From Combretum micranthum (lineage: Eukaryota > Streptophyta > Magnoliopsida > Myrtales > Combretaceae), in assembly GCA_024138025.1 (NCBI GenBank), contig JAMXBD010000058.1, positions 682,001 to 746,000 on the forward strand: a stretch of DNA of 64,000 nt. The letters run 5' to 3'. A program made the position numbers and the translations under genes. Of this stretch, positions 1 to 11,639 are shown piece after piece. How positions within the stretch are numbered: position 1 is the first letter of the stretch; each line of letters begins with the position of its first letter. Under the pieces are notes generated by a model. That model was not told the origin of the DNA. It searched no databases and worked only from the letters and a program-made list of their open reading frames with translations.

Positions 1-19
1 CCCTGAACTGCTAACTTAC

Positions 20-214
20 ATGGAAACCGTAGAGGCTCGTCTGGAGCTTTGCTTTCAAGATTTTAAAGACAAAGAGCAAAAGATGAACCAAGAGTTACAG
101 CAAGCAGGAGGCAAGATAGCAATCCTAGAAGCTCAACTGAGAGAAGCTCGTAAAAAGATCCAGAGGTTGGAGACTGAAGTTATTTGCCTAAGCAAAGTCA
201 GAAGACTAGTTTAG
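20..214 (+). pseudogene. C-terminal coiled-coil end of a Tat/Ogre upstream ORF
   Basis: The 64-codon frame is rich in Glu, Lys, Gln and Leu with heptad-like spacing, which predicts a coiled coil (roughly residues 15-58). It sits just upstream of gag. Ogre and related Tat elements carry an extra ORF before gag whose product is coiled-coil rich and of unknown function, so I read this as its C-terminal tail, ending in TAG at 212-214. The first visible Met is probably not the start, since the ORF should begin left of the window. No catalytic motif is visible. Confidence 0.5.
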
Positions 215-490
215 GGATCTCTGTGTAATTTTCTTTTAAAATAAAACGATAAATAATATGTGAACTCTTTTTTAAAAGGCACAATTTCAATGAAAGTTTC
301 AATGAAAATTTTGGTCAACGTCTCTTTGCATCCGTGTGTTGCATTGCATTGTATTTTTATTCTTTTATTAATGTTTATATTTATCTTTAAAAAAATGTTT
401 CCTAATAAGTTTCAAAGTTGTTTTTAGAGGATAGGGAAGATAGCGTCCAATCCCCCAAGAAGTACCATTTACACCAGATCAACAACAAGG
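215..490 (+). other. AT-rich spacer between upstream ORF and gag
   Basis: About 275 bases, strongly T-rich in the middle, with no open frame. In-frame codons around 430-490 may already belong to the gag N-terminus. An intron here is possible, because pyrimidine-rich sequence precedes an AG near 430, but I see no convincing donor site. Confidence 0.4.
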
Positions 491-1896
491 ATGGTTAGTT
501 CTGGCAACAACAACGATCCTTCCACTGAACAAAGACTCGACTCAATAGAACAAGTATTGTTGAAGGTCACAGATCAAATGAATACTCTGACCCAAAGCAT
601 GGGCAAGTTTAAAGACCCTTTACCTCCTCAATATGGTTATTCAAGAACCAAGAATGATGATCAAAATCTCGAAACAGGTGAAATTTAACCTGAAATCAAC
701 CCTGCTGAGCTCAAAAAGGAATGGGAGGCCCAAGCTAAAGAGATGGAAAGAAAATTATTTGAAAAAAATGAAAGCTTACGAGGGTTCAGATGGATTTGAC
801 AAAGTTGTGATTTTGAACTTACCAAAGTTTGGTGAAGGGGCATTCCTAGAAAAGTTCAAAGTCCCTAAGTTTGAGAAGTATGATGGAACTGGTTGTCCAA
901 ATCAACACGCAAGGATGTATGTGCGCAAGATAGGCTAGCATGTGAAGTTCAATCAATTGATGGTACAGATGTTCCAGGACAGCCTTACTGGTCCTGCATT
1001 GGCTTGGTATGCTTAACTAGACTTGAATGAAATTGACACATGGGACAAGTTGGCAAGAGCATTTTTTTATCAATATAAGTTCAACTTAGAAATGGCTCCA
1101 TCAGTATGGGACCTTAGCAACATGAGAAAGAAGAAAGAGGAATCTTTCAAAGAATATGCCCAACGATGGAGATCCATGGCTGCCAGAGTCACAATTAATT
1201 TGCCAGAGAAAGACTTAAACTTCACCTTCATCAACACACTGGAGGAACCATTCTTTTCCCATTTAATAGGACACATCTCAGCAAGCTTCTCTGAGGTAGT
1301 GATTGCTGGATGCAAAATTGAGAACGCCATTTCGGCTGGGAAATTGCAAACGGAGAAAAAAATCCTCTGCTACAAGAAGTACTGCATACAAAAGGAAAGA
1401 AACAACCGTAAGCGTAGTCAATACTTCCAATTATGCTAAACCCCAGTCCACTACACCTAATAGTCCACATACAGGTTTGCAATTGAGACCTCTCTTGCAA
1501 AATCAGCAACCTAGTTTTGGTGGAAAAAGGAAGTTTGATAGAATACCAGTTCCCTTAAGTAAGGTATTAGCTAAGTTGCGGGCTGATAATCTAATCAACT
1601 TCAAGATACCAAGAGAGGGTTATAAACCAAGAAATTATAATTCAAACTTGAAATGTGAGTATCATATAGGGCAGTTGGGGCATTCTACAAATAATTGTTG
1701 GAGGCTCAAAAACAAAATTCAAGATCTCATTGATGCTAAGCTCATCCAGTTGGACTTTGTTGAAGCACCAACCCCTAACATCTCCATTAATCCATTGCTG
1801 AACCATGGCCACCCCATCAATTTGATCACAAGTGAAGAGCTAAAACATGCGATCGACTTAAATGAGTTACCGATCACCCTGGAGCAAATTGCCTAG
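491..1896 (+). pseudogene. gag: Tat-type gag (capsid/nucleocapsid), broken
   Basis: Gag forms the virus-like particle that packages element RNA. The frame starting at 491 carries a glutamine-rich N-terminus. The capsid core follows in frame 633-938 and 1023-1439: a KFKVPKFEKYDGTGCPNQH segment, then FQDSLTGPALAWYA, then ESFKEYAQRWRSMAARV, in the order typical of plant Tat gag. A C..H..GH....C zinc-knuckle-like motif (CEYHIGQLGHSTNNC) lies near 1650-1700. Breaks are frameshifts around 650 and 1350, TAG at 936-938, TAA near 1014 and TAG at 1894-1896. Several stops look like Gln codons changed by C-to-T. Non-functional. Confidence 0.85.
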
Positions 1897-1899
1897 AAT

Positions 1900-3506
1900 T
1901 TGCACAAAATGGGGCACCTAGTCAACATCAACTTACGAGATCGTACTAAAACCAGGCCAGTTACTTACCAGCTTCTAAAGGAAGGAATTGTCAAGAAGGA
2001 AGATATATTGGAGATGTTGATTCCTAAGCCAAGGCAACCAAGTACCCAGGCAGAGTTATGGGAAAGATACCAAGCTGGAGATCCGACAGTAGACACTTTG
2101 GGAGAAGAAGGATCGTACCAGTATTTAGTGGATTATTGGGTTGAACCTAGAATATTTGAAGATGCTCCCCCAGCTGGATGGGGACCAGAGCTCGAGGAAA
2201 AAGATAAAGAGATGCAGAAGAAAGAAGAATTTGTTAGGATGATTAGTTCGAATCCAAAGATGATTCGAATTGAATGTTACACACAGAAAGAAGAGGAGGA
2301 AGACTCATCTAAAAAACCAAAAAGTCACACTTTCCATGTACCACTGGTTGCAACTGATTACAAAGCGGCTCCGTTTGATTATCGATCTATTAACCATACT
2401 GCTATGATTAGTAGATTGACCCGGTCAGGAAGAGTCTATGATCAAACTGAAAAAGCTGTAGTAATTGATCCAACAGATCAAAGAAAGGAGACTGAGAATG
2501 TAGCACTCGCCAGGCTAATGAAGGCTAGTGAATATAAAGTGGTGGAATAGCTAGCCAAGACCCCAGCTCAGATATCGCTCATGAGTTTGTTAATAAGTTC
2601 AGATACCTACCTTGAAGCCCTATTCAAGGTTCTTAAAGAGGTGAAAGTGCCAGAGATTGTTTTAGAAGAAGCTTTAGAACATATTATGAATTCTGTTCTT
2701 GTAATGGATCAGATATCCTTTTCACCTAAAGAACCGAGAGAGCAAAATGGACAACACACCAAGGCTCTGTTCATAGTTGTTAAATGCAATGGCAAGATTG
2801 TATCACGTGTCCTAATAGACAATGGGTCATCACTGAACGTATGTTCTTTGGCCACTTTGCATCTCTTAGAAGTTGATCCATCCAACATCAGGCCAAACTC
2901 AACTATTGTTCGAGCTTTTGATGGGTCCAGAGATATTATAGGAGAAGTTGAACTGGAGGTTACTATTGGACCACAAGCATTTCTCATTCCCTTTCAAGTG
3001 TTAGACATACCAAGATCATTCAATTTGTTGCTTGGTAGACCTTAGATCCATGTAGTAGGAGCGATCCCTTCCAGTTTACACCAAAAAGTCAAGTTCATGA
3101 TAAATGGCCAGGTGATCACTGTTATAGGTGAACAAGATTATGCCATTTACAAAGAGATAGCCATCCCATACATTAGGAAAGAAGGGGAGGAGAATTTAGG
3201 ATTGCAAATGTTTGAAGAAGCTTACATGTTGGAAGAAGATAAAGACAAGCAGATTGGAACTTTCAGGTTGGGGTATGCACCTACTTAGGCTGAGATGATG
3301 AAAATGAAGGACAAAATGAGAAGGACGAAGGCTAACAAGAGCTACGATCCAATAAGCAAGATTCTACACATCTAGGAATCATTCCCAGAAGCTAGCCACA
3401 TTCAGCTTCCTGAATCCATTGAGAAAGAGGCAGAAGCCACCAAGATTAAAGAGGTTGAACTTAACAATTGGTTTGCAGTTCCTTGCAAAGACTTTAAGTC
3501 ATCCGG
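1900..3506 (+). pseudogene. pro: Tat gag-pro linker and aspartic protease, exon upstream of the intron
   Basis: The frame continues from gag. The linker (1900-2550) is charged and contains the conserved SRLTRSGRVYD stretch and the MKASEYKVVE segment that precede protease in Tat elements. The retroviral-type aspartic protease lies at about 2740-3045: the catalytic segment VLIDNGSSLNVC (Asp-Asn-Gly-Ser rather than the usual Asp-Ser/Thr-Gly) and the flap/end motif LLLGRP. The frame then runs to 3506, just before a GT donor. TAG stops sit at 2548, 3043, 3286 and 3373, with no frameshift. The enzyme would have cleaved the polyprotein; it is now inactive. Confidence 0.85.
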
Positions 3507-3682
3507 GTAAGGGTTAAAAGGGATTGGGACTTTGTACTATTTTACATCTTTATCCTCTGCTTAAATAAATATAAATGAAACACCGCACATTGTCATATGC
3601 AATTATCAATGAAATCTTCTCTTTCCATCTAAGATCTAATTTCATTCATTTTCTCATTTGTTTCTTTTTCTCATCTGCTCAG
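3507..3682 (+). other. Intron between protease and RT of the Tat/Ogre element
   Basis: A 176-bp AT-rich block begins with GTAAGG and ends with a long pyrimidine tract followed by CTGCTCAG. Joining 3506 to 3683 keeps the reading frame and removes an in-frame TAA at 3508-3510. The codon is split after two bases, and the downstream frame (modulo 3) matches that of RT. An intron at this position is a known property of Ogre-type elements, used to tune Gag-Pro versus RT production. Splicing itself is inferred. Confidence 0.8.
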
Positions 3683-5284
3683 ATTTGATGTTTGTGATGA
3701 AAATCGAAGTTATCTTGCTCCCGTAATTAATGAAAATATCAATATCATTTCCGACCCTACTGGATTAGTTGTCGAAGGTGATATAGATGATCATAATGGA
3801 ATACAAGAGAGTTAGCAGAGATACGAACAAGGTAGGATCAAAATTGATGACCCCATAGAAGTGGTAAACTTAGGAACATCAGAAAATCCTAAGAATTTAA
3901 GCATTGGGAGAAATTTACCTGGGAAAGAGAAAGGTAAATTAACAGGGTTATTAGTTGAATACTTGGGCATGTTTGCATGGTCCTATAATGATATGCCAGG
4001 ATTAGATCCATCGATAGTGGTCCACAAATTGCTAACCCAAGGAGGTGTTAAGCCTAAAAAACAGAAGTTAAGGCGTTTCAAACCTGACTTGTTACTAAAA
4101 ATCAAAGAGGAAGTGACAAAGTTGTTGGATGTTGGTTTCATTGAAGTATCAGATTATCCAGATTGGGTAGCAAACATTGTACCAGTCCTCAAAAAGAATG
4201 GAAAAGTCAGAGTCCGTGTGGATTTTAGAGATCTCAATCAAGTAACACCTAAAGACAATTTCCCTTTACCCCACATAGACGTCTTGGTAGATAATACTGC
4301 CGAAAATCATCTCTTTTCATTTATGGATGGTTTTTCGAGGTATAATCAAATAAAGATGGCAGAAGAAGACAAGACCAAGACCACATTCGTGACTACTTGG
4401 GGCAAATTTTGTTATAGGGTGATGCTATTTGGTCTTAAAAATGCCAGGGCAACCTATCAAAGGGCCATGGTGACGTTGTTGCATAACATGATGCACAAGG
4501 AAGTTGAAGTTTATGCTGGTGATATGATTGCCAAATCAAAAGAAGGGAAAGATCACATCGATATCCTGAGAAAGCTCTTTAAAAGACTGAGGAAGTTCCT
4601 ATTGAAGTTGAATCAGGAAAAATGCACTTTTGGGATAACTTTCGGTAAACTCTTGGGGTTTATGGTTAGCCAGAGGGGGATTGAGATGGATCCTGACAAA
4701 GTTAAGGCCATAGTAGATTTACCTTCCCCTAAGACCCTTAAAGAAGTCAGAGGTGTGCTTGGAAGATTGAATTACATTGCCCGATTCATTTCACAATTAA
4801 CTGATAAATGCTGTCCATTTTTCAAATTTTTGAAGAAGAATGCTCAGATACAATGGGATGAAGAATGTGAAGCTGCTTTCGAAGAAATCAAGCATTATTT
4901 GACAAATCCACCAGTGTTAGTAGCACCAACGCCAAGTCAACCTCTGTTTTTATACTTAACGATTCTACCTGAATCCTTGGGATGTGTGTTAGGTCAAAAG
5001 GGTCAAGATGGAAAAGAACGAGTGGTATATTACCTAAGTAAAAGATTCACAGAAGATGAACAAAAATATTTAGAGATTGAAAAGACCTGTGGTGCATTAG
5101 TATGGGTTATGCACAGACTTAGGCAATATATACGCTATTATAGGATTGAACTCTTCACAAAGCATGATCCTTTGAGATATCTAGCAAACAAACCAGCTTT
5201 AATCGGTAGAATTTCCAAACGGTAGATGTTGCTTTCTGAGTTCAACATTGTGTATGTGAACCAGAATCCAGTCAAGGGGCACGC
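3683..5284 (+). pseudogene. pol: Tat reverse transcriptase and first RNase H, second exon
   Basis: The frame from 3684 joins the long ORF at 3861-5225; only TAG at 3813-3815 interrupts it. RT copies element RNA to DNA. In the ORF from 3861: FAWSYNDMPGLD near residue 38, RVRVDFRDLN near 117, FMDGFSRYNQ near 154 with the first catalytic Asp, and YAGD at 218-221 in place of the usual YVDD, so one active-site Asp is lost. Connection and RNase H segments follow (VVYYLSKRFTEDEQKY, then EKTCGALVWVMHRLRQY). TAG at 5223-5225 sits where the family usually has Gln. A frameshift follows near 5285. Confidence 0.9.
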
Positions 5285-5803
5285 ATTGATGACCAAATTG
5301 CTGAAAGTCCGATTGATGATAGTCGATCAAAAGAATTGGCTCAATTTCCCGATGAAGGGATCCTGGTAACTGAATCGAATAAGGAAAAATGGAAGCTTTA
5401 CTTCGATGGGGCAGCAAATGTGTATGGATGTGGAATTCGTGCAGTCCTTGTTTCACCAGAAGGGGCACAATTCCCAGCATCGGCTAAGTTGACTTTCCCT
5501 TACATAAATAACATAGCTGAATATGAAGCATGTATCATGGAGTTAAAGATGGCCATTGACATGAAGGTCTAAGAGTTGGAAGTTTTTGGAGATTCCTCAT
5601 TGATAATTTTCCAAACACGAGGAGATTTCAAGACCAGAGACCCAAAGTTGGTGCCCTATCACCAACACTTGTCTGAACTGATACAAGAATTCAAAAAAAT
5701 ATTATTCACTTATGTTCCTAGAACATAAAATCAGTTTGCTGATGCACTGATGACTTTAGCTTCCATGATCCAACTTACTGAAGGAGTAACAATATAACCA
5801 CTC
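5285..5803 (+). pseudogene. Second (archaeal-type) RNase H of the Tat element
   Basis: A separate RNase H fold downstream of the first. The motif WKLYFDGAAN carries the first acidic residue, NIAEYEACIMELKMA carries the Glu, and LEVFGDSSLI after the stop at 5570 carries the third Asp. A later NQFADALMTLAS segment resembles the usual C-terminal end. A second RNase H defines the Tat/Ogre group. The frame (positions congruent to 5336) is free of shifts from about 5285 but has TAA stops at 5570, near 5726 and near 5795. Confidence 0.85.
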
Positions 5804-7116
5804 CAAGTCAAAATAAGAAGATGAACCAACTTTTTGTACAACCATTGAGCCAGTTTCGGATAGCAAACCATGGTTCCATGATATCCAGGTTCTACTCCAA
5901 ACAAGCGCATATCCAGAAAAAGCCACAGGGAAAGAAAGAAAAATTGAGACGTTTAGCAAATCAGTTTTTGTTGAGCAGTAACACATTGTATAAAATGTCA
6001 TTTGACACGACTTTATTGAGATGTGTTGATGAAAAGGAAGCTGAGAAACTCATGAAAGGAGTTCATGAAGGGGTATGCGGACCACACATGAGTGGTTACC
6101 TATTGGCAAAGAAAATCACAAGAGCAGGATACTTCTGGTTAACCATGGAATCAGATTGTATCAAGTATGTAAGATGTTGCCATTTATGCCAAATCTATGC
6201 AAATAAAATAAATGCTCCTCCAAAGGAACTTCAAACAATGTCAGCACCATGGTTGTTCTCTATGTGGGGAATTGATATAATTGGGCTAATTTCACCCAAA
6301 GCTTCGAATGGACATCGATTTATATTGGTGGCAATTGATTATTTCACCAAGTGGATAGAAGCATCATCTTTCACCAATGTGACTAAAGGAGTCATAATAC
6401 GGTTCATCAAGAAGGATATCATTGCACGGTATGGGACACCGGAAACCATCATTACTGACAATGGCACAAATTTGAATAACAAGTCAGTTAATGAGTTGTG
6501 TCAACAGTTCAAGATCAAGCAACGAAACTCCACTCCGTATCGACCACAGATGAATGGTGTGGTTGAAGCAGCCAATAAAAATATCAAAAGAATAATTGAA
6601 AATATGGCTATCACATATAAAGATTGGCATGAAATGGTTCTGTTCGCTTTGTTGGCATACCAATCTTCTATAAGAGTATCAATAGGGGCAACCCCTTACT
6701 CTTTAGTATATGGAACTGAAGCTGTGCTCCCGGTTGAAGTTGAGATTCCTTCACTAGGGGTGTTGGCAGAAGCAAAGCTGAGTGAGGCTGAATGGGTTAA
6801 GCAGAGAATGAACCACTTGAACCTCATTGATGAGAAGAGGTTAACTGCTTTATGCCATGGTCAATTGTATCAGCAGAGAATGACTAGAGCTTTCAACAAA
6901 AAGGTTAAGCCTAGAAGTTTTCAGGAAGGTAATCTTGTGCTTAGGAAAGTACTCCCTAATGTGTAAGATCCCAGAGGAAAGTTTAAGCCAAGTTATGAAG
7001 GGCCTTACATAGTATGGAAGATTGTGCCTGGTAGAGCATTAATCCTGTCACAGATGGATAGTCCAAACCTTAAAGACCTTGTAAATTCAGATGCTATAAA
7101 AATGTATTATGCATGA
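5804..7116 (+). pseudogene. int: Tat integrase
   Basis: Integrase inserts the cDNA into the genome. In the ORF from 5821: zinc-binding His82, His89, Cys120 and Cys123 (HHCC), then the catalytic core with Asp152 (WGIDIIG), Asp213 (TDNGTN) and Glu249 (VVEAANKN), 35 residues between the last two, as expected. The triad is intact. A TAA at 6964-6966 falls inside the C-terminal part; the frame then continues (DPRGKFKPSYEGPY) to a TGA at 7114-7116, probably the original end. No chromodomain, as expected for Tat. Confidence 0.92.
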
Positions 7117-7442
7117 TCAATAAAGATTTTTACCAAGTTCGAAAATTTATCGATTCTCTCCATTTTCATGTGATCTAATTTTCATTAATTACGAGCAAAG
7201 TTAATGCCTTTGGTAGTCTTCGACATCAAATTGGTATTGGACCAAACCCAAAAAGATAAGTTTCCTTATTCTTACACGAGTTAAAAAAAAAAGTGAGGAG
7301 GCCATTTAAGCAAAGTATAATGTTGTAAAATATGTATAATTTCTTATCTAAGACTAACCTCCATTAGAAAAATTAAGTTTTGCAGGCATTGCAAATCAAA
7401 AAACTCTAGCCTCTTTTTAAGGAACACATGGCTATTATAATT
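7117..7442 (+). other. Post-integrase 3' sequence of the Tat element
   Basis: A non-coding AT-rich stretch following the integrase stop. A run of ten A followed by GTGAGGAGG at about 7267-7286 resembles a purine-rich tract, but no LTR start follows it. I see no other feature. Confidence 0.4.
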
Positions 7443-7945
7443 TTCTAGTAGCAGTTAAATGCCTCACTCTTTGCCAGATGCAAATGATGATTATTTGGAT
7501 GTGATTTCCAATGGCCTTGCAAATATGATATCTGATTTTGTTTGAGATTATGTTGAAGCCATGAAGCACACCCATGAGTTGCTGGGTCAAGCAATGCAAC
7601 ACCTGTTGCAATGGTAGCTAAAGGTGTCTTGAAGGATCATCTCATTCTTCTTGCAAATAGGATGGCATGCTCGAGAAACTTGAACGACCTCGATTCTGCA
7701 AGTTATGAAGCTTTATATAGATTGATGTTGCAAAGTGACTCTCTTTTCCTCAAGGAATTATTTGAAGAGGACATCTGCTAAATGCCATGTTAATTCTTTG
7801 TTAGACATCGTGACCTCCTGTTCTTGGGGCAGATGGGATCAATAAAAAGGAGAGGACCAAAAAGAACAAGAGCATGAAGGATGTCTACAATTTCCTTCAT
7901 ATGGTAAGAAGAGACAAATTAGCAACTCCAGACACAGGCTGTCTT
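7443..7945 (+). other. Unidentified gene-like scrap
   Basis: Codon-like sequence without a clean ORF. One frame gives an acidic segment (LPDANDDYLDVISNGLANM) and, after stops and a shift, another reads NLNDLDSASYEALYRLMLQS followed by LFLKELFEEDIC and a stop near 7780. The helical, Leu- and acidic-rich composition suggests a once-coding sequence, either a captured host gene fragment or the tail of an older element. I do not recognise the family. It ends at the solo LTR at 7946. Confidence 0.3.
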
Positions 7946-10039
7946 TGTCACACCCCAAAGTGTGCCCTACACACGACAGTCCGCCACACTCGACATTTAA
8001 ACTCAAGTAAGACAACCTTACTCTTTTCATGAGTTTAAATATCTGGTGTAAGGCTCACTCTCAACATACGTAGACCATACTTTGATTCGTAGTAGCTTAA
8101 GGAGACATACATAGCAGCAAGAATGTAAATCATGACCGTCTTACAGAGAATTATTCTATTACATGAACTAGGGGGCATACCCCCGATAACAATACTAAAA
8201 TTCTCAAGCTCACAAGATTCCTTGTATTATCCTTCAGATACTGGTTCCTGGAAACAGGATCAGAAGTCCATTTCTACTTTTAGGACCCGGCCATAACAAA
8301 AGCTCCTCAACTTTAAGAGCTGTACCTGATGTCCCCGGGTCCTTGGAGAGAGCTAAAGGTATTCATACTGCAAACAGGAAACTATTGGGGTATAAGCTAC
8401 ACTAGCTTAGTGAGTGAAGACTTCCGAATCACAATTAATATAAAACATTCAAGCAAGTAATTAATCAACCAAGTGAAATGCATCAAACAAGTGAGTTCAA
8501 CAAACATAAGACCAACGGGAAATTATATGTGGATGGACTTACGTTCATCCCGGTTAGCAGATTAACGAATCCTGCGGTACGACGCCGTTTAAGCTCACGG
8601 TCAACTGAACAATATTTCGTTTTGTGGATCATGATCAACCAACATATTCGTTTTATGGATCATGATTAACCAACATATTCGTTTTATGGATCACGATTAA
8701 CTAACATATTCGTTTTATGGATCACGAAAAACCAACCAATGCTAGTGCTCCATTCCCGTCGTGATATGAATGAGTCCATTTACAATTGAAGTTAAATATA
8801 TATTAATCCGATTCTTTTAGATGACCAACAATTATTTGCAGACAATCAATATAAAATGCTAGCTAATCAATCAATAGCTTAACACCCAGTTTCGATAATT
8901 CTTAAGTTCCATTTCACACATCAACAGCAAACAAATATATAATTCCCATATACCCCATCATACATATCCATTTTTATCTTTGCCTACACCACTAGTGCCA
9001 CTACATTACAATCACAATCATTAATTGAGAGTGGAAGTAGAACTCACTCAGCCATTGGACGCCAGTCTTTCTAGCAGTAATAATCGGGTGGTAAGGTGTC
9101 GTCTTGCTCGGGATCACCTTCCAAGTAAGAATAATTCTAATGAGATTCTCATCATGTAACTAATCCAAGCTATGCATCTAAGCTAGATGAATTCGGAATT
9201 CTCGCTATTGGTGGAAGCTCCGACTTAAAACGGCCATAACTTGGTCATTTTAACTCAGAATTTCACAAATTTTATATCGATCTCTATCTACTTCGAAAGA
9301 TCTATCTATCTCTAATATTATTTTCAAGTTTTGAAGACATTAAGGTCACGGAACAGTAGGATCAGATCTGTTCCGTAAATCCTCCAATTCCGAAAATTGT
9401 TTCGCATTTGATCAAAAGGTTCCTAGTTGATGATTCATGTATAGATGGTATATGAATGAATTCCTAATATGAATATTATGTAATGAGCTCAATATATTCA
9501 TGGTTTTGATGATCTTTGATGATGAACTCACATGAACTCCTAATTATCAAGAAATTCCATGATGATTACTTATAAGAAGCCACTCTTTCCAAGTTTACAT
9601 TTCCTGGGGTTTTTATGATTTTGTTCTTGAAATTTACTTGTTATCTAAATAAAAATGAGTTCCCAACATCCATCTTCATTTATGCATAAAAATCCACATT
9701 TGTCATGGAGTAAATATGTTTTTGAACAAGCTACTTGTAGAAATCCGAATTTTAAATTCCATTTCCTTGCATTTTCTTTATGGGAAAACTTCTTTAATCC
9801 ATCAAAAATTGAAGTTCCAATATATCTATCATCTAAAGACTTCATTTAACTCATAAAACATGCCATCTAAGCTTGGATACTAAGTGTTCATGTAGGCACC
9901 ATCCTAAATTACGAATTCTACTTCTAGTCACATCTCAATATTTTTCATTCTAACTTTACTACTTGTTTTACATTTTCCTCATGCCTAAACTCATCTAAAC
10001 TTATGAAAATCATTCCTTCAAGATACCTATTGCACATAC
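7946..10039 (-). repeat. Minus-strand solo LTR, distal part
   Basis: Starts TGTCACACCCC, the reverse complement of the GGGGCGTGACA-type LTR end seen at 18301-18311 and 29311-29319. It follows that LTR family in reverse through the conserved block at 9220-9380 (compare 16960-17150 reversed). It stops at 10039 inside a segment that resumes at 37040, where an Athila element has inserted with duplicated CATAC. No internal region or primer site adjoins, so I read it as a solo LTR. Four copies of a 31-bp unit lie at about 8600-8730. Confidence 0.8.
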
Positions 10040-11538
10040 TGTTGAGACTAATTGGCATGGAATCGAGTTCAAAAGTGGGCAAGGAAGTATAAAAGTTAGA
10101 AGCACCGGCAATTAAACGCTGCCAGCTTTGATCAGTTTATAACGAACACCGGCATTTTTAAAAGAACGCCGCCGGCGTTTGAGCCGGCCTTCAACATTCC
10201 AGAATACAAATTCTTAACGCTGGATGTCTACACCGCCATCGTTGAAGAATAACTGCCGCGTTGTGAATTCCACAGAAGCCTATTCCTTAACATTGATCTG
10301 AACGCTAGCAGTGTTGTGGATACTGCAACCTAGGCAACTTCAATGAACGCCGGCAAATTATGATTCAACGCCGCCGGCGTTGATACATTTTCTCAACCAT
10401 CAGATTGCATTTGTCTAACGCCGGATGTCTACACCGCCGGCGTTGGAAAAGAAACTGCCGGCGTTTATGCTGGCAGTTGAACACTCCACGGGTCTGTCTC
10501 TTTTAAAAAAGAAAGAAGAGAGGAGAGAAAGGAGAGGATGAAAGTTCCAAATAGTTCTTTCTTAGAGTAGAGAGAAAAACAAAGAGTAGTTGCATAGATA
10601 CAATTCCTTAGAGTAGATCTTGCATATATTGTTCGTAGAGAATTGTGGTAGACTTGACAGTGCATTTGGGACACTTTGTACTGTTTGAATTCTTAATTCT
10701 TAATTCGTTTTTAGTGAAGTGGGTTTATTTGTTTTAGATCACAAATATGCACTCAGTCATGATAATCACAATATTGTTAGTTATTATTATTTGTGCTAAA
10801 ATTTTACGGTGAGAACTTAATAAAATCCATATTTGCTTAAGATTATATTAATAATGATTTTGGTTGTTATATTCATGTAAAAATTCATGTTTAATTCCTG
10901 TAAAGAACCGTGAATTCGGGAGGATCGTGGTAAATGAGAATTAGTTGAATCGGGAGAAACAACTGATTTCGTTGGAATTAAAGATTTAGATTTAATATCA
11001 AAATGCGAAAGCTGAGATATATATTTTTTTATCTGAAACTTTACTGTAATTAATGCAATGTTTTAAGTTGAATTTGAACTAAGGAATTAGGGAAAATTTA
11101 ATTTAAGTCATTAGGCAGTTATAGAATCGGGAGATTCATGATGTTAAAGTAGATTTCTTAGATAATCTAAGTAGTGGAAGCCACTATATTGTTTTAAGAA
11201 CAAAGTTTCACTTGAATTTTCATGAATCTAATTATAAATATAACATAGTTCAATTTGATTGGCAAATATGGGACTTTGTCTTAGTTCTCACTACTAGATC
11301 ATATACAATTCTATTAGAAAAACTTAGTTGAATCTATTAAAGTAAATTAGAAAGTAGGAAATAGTGTCACTTAACAACTATTCTGAATTACATTGTCTAG
11401 ATATTAATTGGAATCAATAATAATTGGTAATTAAGCTTCCTCATGGGAACGATACTCACCAACACTTTACTACTATTCGATCTAGTACACTGCTAGATAT
11501 TCGCTTGTGAATTTTAAATAACAATTTTTAGCGTATCA
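10040..11538 (+). repeat. 5' LTR of the Athila element
   Basis: Begins TGTTGAGACTAATTGG and ends GCGTATCA, about 1.5 kb, a close match to 35525-37039. The first 450 bases carry several GC-rich inverted motifs built on GCCGCCGGCGTT (about 10115-10470). Small indels separate the two LTRs. It lacks 125 bases that precede the matching point at the 3' end (35400-35524). Confidence 0.92.
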
Positions 11539-11542
11539 AGTT

Positions 11543-11559
11543 TGGCGCCGTTGCCGGGA
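11543..11559 (+). other. Primer-binding site, Asp-tRNA type
   Basis: TGGCGCCGTTGCCGGGA lies four bases after the LTR end. It is complementary to the 3' end of plant tRNA-Asp, the usual primer of Athila elements for minus-strand DNA synthesis. Confidence 0.85.
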
Positions 11560-11639
11560 AAGATTAATATTAAACATTTATTGGTTCTATTAGTAGTTTC
11601 GCATTTTACGGTTTAAGTGTTTTTCTGTTACTTTCATGT

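Larger units (their letters stand above)
1..7116 (+). mobile_element. Tat/Ogre-lineage Ty3/gypsy retrotransposon, 5' end outside window
   Basis: Degenerate Ty3/gypsy element with domain order gag, protease, reverse transcriptase, RNase H, a second (archaeal-type) RNase H, integrase. The duplicated RNase H and an intron between protease and RT are hallmarks of the plant Tat/Ogre lineage. The 5' LTR and primer site lie before the window. From about 1303 to 5225 one reading frame is kept apart from in-frame stops and the intron; frameshifts occur near 650, 1350, 5285 and 5810. It can no longer make its proteins. The 3' LTR may be the Tat-type LTR at 41146, displaced by later insertions; that link is inferred. 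Confidence 0.9.

Noticed and set aside
9645..9849. Overlapping ORFs of about 65 codons on both strands
   Set aside because: They lie within the minus-strand solo LTR. The related plus LTRs (16500-16660) do not keep either frame.
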